Assembly (NCBI GenBank): GCA_013044065.1 | Contig: JABEVA010000078.1 | Coordinates: forward strand, 1 to 6,589 | DNA from: Phycisphaerae bacterium | Lineage (GTDB): Bacteria; Planctomycetota; Phycisphaerae; WQYP01 | DNA length: 6,589 bases | Reading direction: 5' to 3' | Part shown: positions 6,133 through 6,589 of the stretch, one piece after another | Numbering within the stretch: position 1 is the first letter of the stretch | How the letters are laid out: each line of letters starts with the position of its first letter | The notes under the pieces: generated by a model | The model's input: the letters and a program-made list of their open reading frames with translations, nothing else | The model's database searches: none | Told to the model about the DNA's origin: nothing | Made by a program: the position numbers and the translations under genes

Positions 6133-6589
6133 CATCGGCCGCGACGCAATGGGTGGAGATGCTGCGTACGCTTGCTGATCCGATGCGTGTACGCATCGTG
6201 CATCTGCTGGAAGAAGCCGCACCTCCGGGGTTGCGCGTCGGAGAGCTCTCCGAGACCCTGAAACTGCCTCAATCCACCATTTCTCGACATGTAAAAACTC
6301 TCATTGATGCCCATATTGCCCAGGTCCGTCGCGACGGCACCTCCATGTTTTATCGGCTTAGTACCGCGACCAGCCACAGTGCTCTGGGTCAGCTTCGCCA
6401 GCTCACCCGAGAGATTCTCGGCGGAGATTCGCAAATTCTCGCTGATTCCCGGCGACTCGCGGAAGTTTTACGGCGCAGAGATGAACATCATAACTTTTTC
6501 TTTAGCGCCAACGCTCCCGAATGGGATGAAATCCGTCGGCAGTGTTTCGGTGGTCGCCTTAACATGGAAGACAGGATAGGCATGGACAA
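6093..6589 (+). CDS. ArsR-family regulator, probably fused to a SAM-dependent methyltransferase (3' end missing)
   Basis: The first 165 codons of a longer gene; it is open to the right edge. Residues about 20-90 form an ArsR-type winged helix: LRTLADPMRVRIVHLLE, then the recognition region LRVGELSETLKLPQSTISRHVKTLIDAHIAQVRRDG and the wing ending SMFYRLS. The cysteine metal motif of classical ArsR/SmtB sensors is absent; the only cysteine seen is C151. A helical linker follows (about 95-130), then FFFSANAPEWDEIRRQCFGG (135-154). This resembles the junction seen in ArsR proteins carrying a C-terminal methyltransferase, often found beside metH, metF or ahcY. The SAM-binding core itself lies beyond the window, so the fusion is inferred. 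Start: ATG at 6093 gives about 20 residues before the domain and has no Shine-Dalgarno, which suits a near-leaderless message; ATG at 6159 is a poorer alternative. The likely role is a repressor of methionine-cycle genes, including the facing operon. Confidence 0.85.
   Translation, partial: MNGLLPQKASSGYTSAATQWVEMLRTLADPMRVRIVHLLEEAAPPGLRVGELSETLKLPQSTISRHVKTLIDAHIAQVRRDGTSMFYRLSTATSHSALGQLRQLTREILGGDSQILADSRRLAEVLRRRDEHHNFFFSANAPEWDEIRRQCFGGRLNMEDRIGMD

Noticed and set aside
4781..6178. A 465-codon open frame on the plus strand, antisense to manA and the start of the pseudouridine synthase
   Set aside because: It lies opposite two genes with intact family motifs and ribosome sites. Its translation has no recognisable domain and is rich in residues typical of antisense frames.
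6093..6589. Classical arsenic or metal-sensing ArsR
   Set aside because: The cysteine motif of metal sensors is missing from the recognition helix region, no arsenic resistance genes are nearby, and the C-terminal segment points to a methyltransferase fusion.

Overview
The window carries four protein genes of a free-living bacterium in a compact arrangement. Three lie head to tail on the minus strand (manA-like, then an rluB-like gene, then metH). One, an ArsR-type regulator that appears fused to a methyltransferase, reads away from them on the plus strand and is cut by the right edge. Overall base composition is moderately GC-rich. The MetH architecture (FRGQWQ motif at the start of the activation domain) and the ArsR-methyltransferase type would fit a planctomycete-like or similar environmental bacterium. 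That placement is a guess from family flavour; nothing in the window is diagnostic.

Layout from right to left along the minus-strand transcript. An 82-base divergent promoter region (6011-6092) separates the regulator from manA. manA (class I mannose-6-phosphate isomerase, 4970-6010) has a clear AGGAG ribosome site. After 37 bases comes a pseudouridine synthase of the RsuA/RluB family (3913-4932) with a basic C-terminal tail. After only 17 bases comes a complete cobalamin-dependent methionine synthase (314-3895) with all four modules and its metal, cobalamin and SAM motifs intact. The close spacing, with a ribosome-binding site in front of each gene, suggests one transcript. The left 313 bases hold no recognisable gene. 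They contain an unassigned open frame running off the left edge and a small perfect hairpin, with no convincing terminator after metH.

Functional reading: MetH regenerates methionine from homocysteine. ArsR-type regulators with a C-terminal SAM-methyltransferase domain are often found beside methionine-cycle genes, and the related SahR family senses S-adenosylhomocysteine. The regulator here lacks the cysteine metal site of classical ArsR. It faces the metH-containing operon across a short region with a 15-base perfect palindrome and a second, 10-base inverted repeat. The simplest model is a methionine-cycle regulator that controls itself and the manA-rluB-metH transcript. The genes are ordinary; the regulatory region is the part that most deserves a second look. 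I see no mobile element, CRISPR array, tRNA, rRNA or riboswitch.
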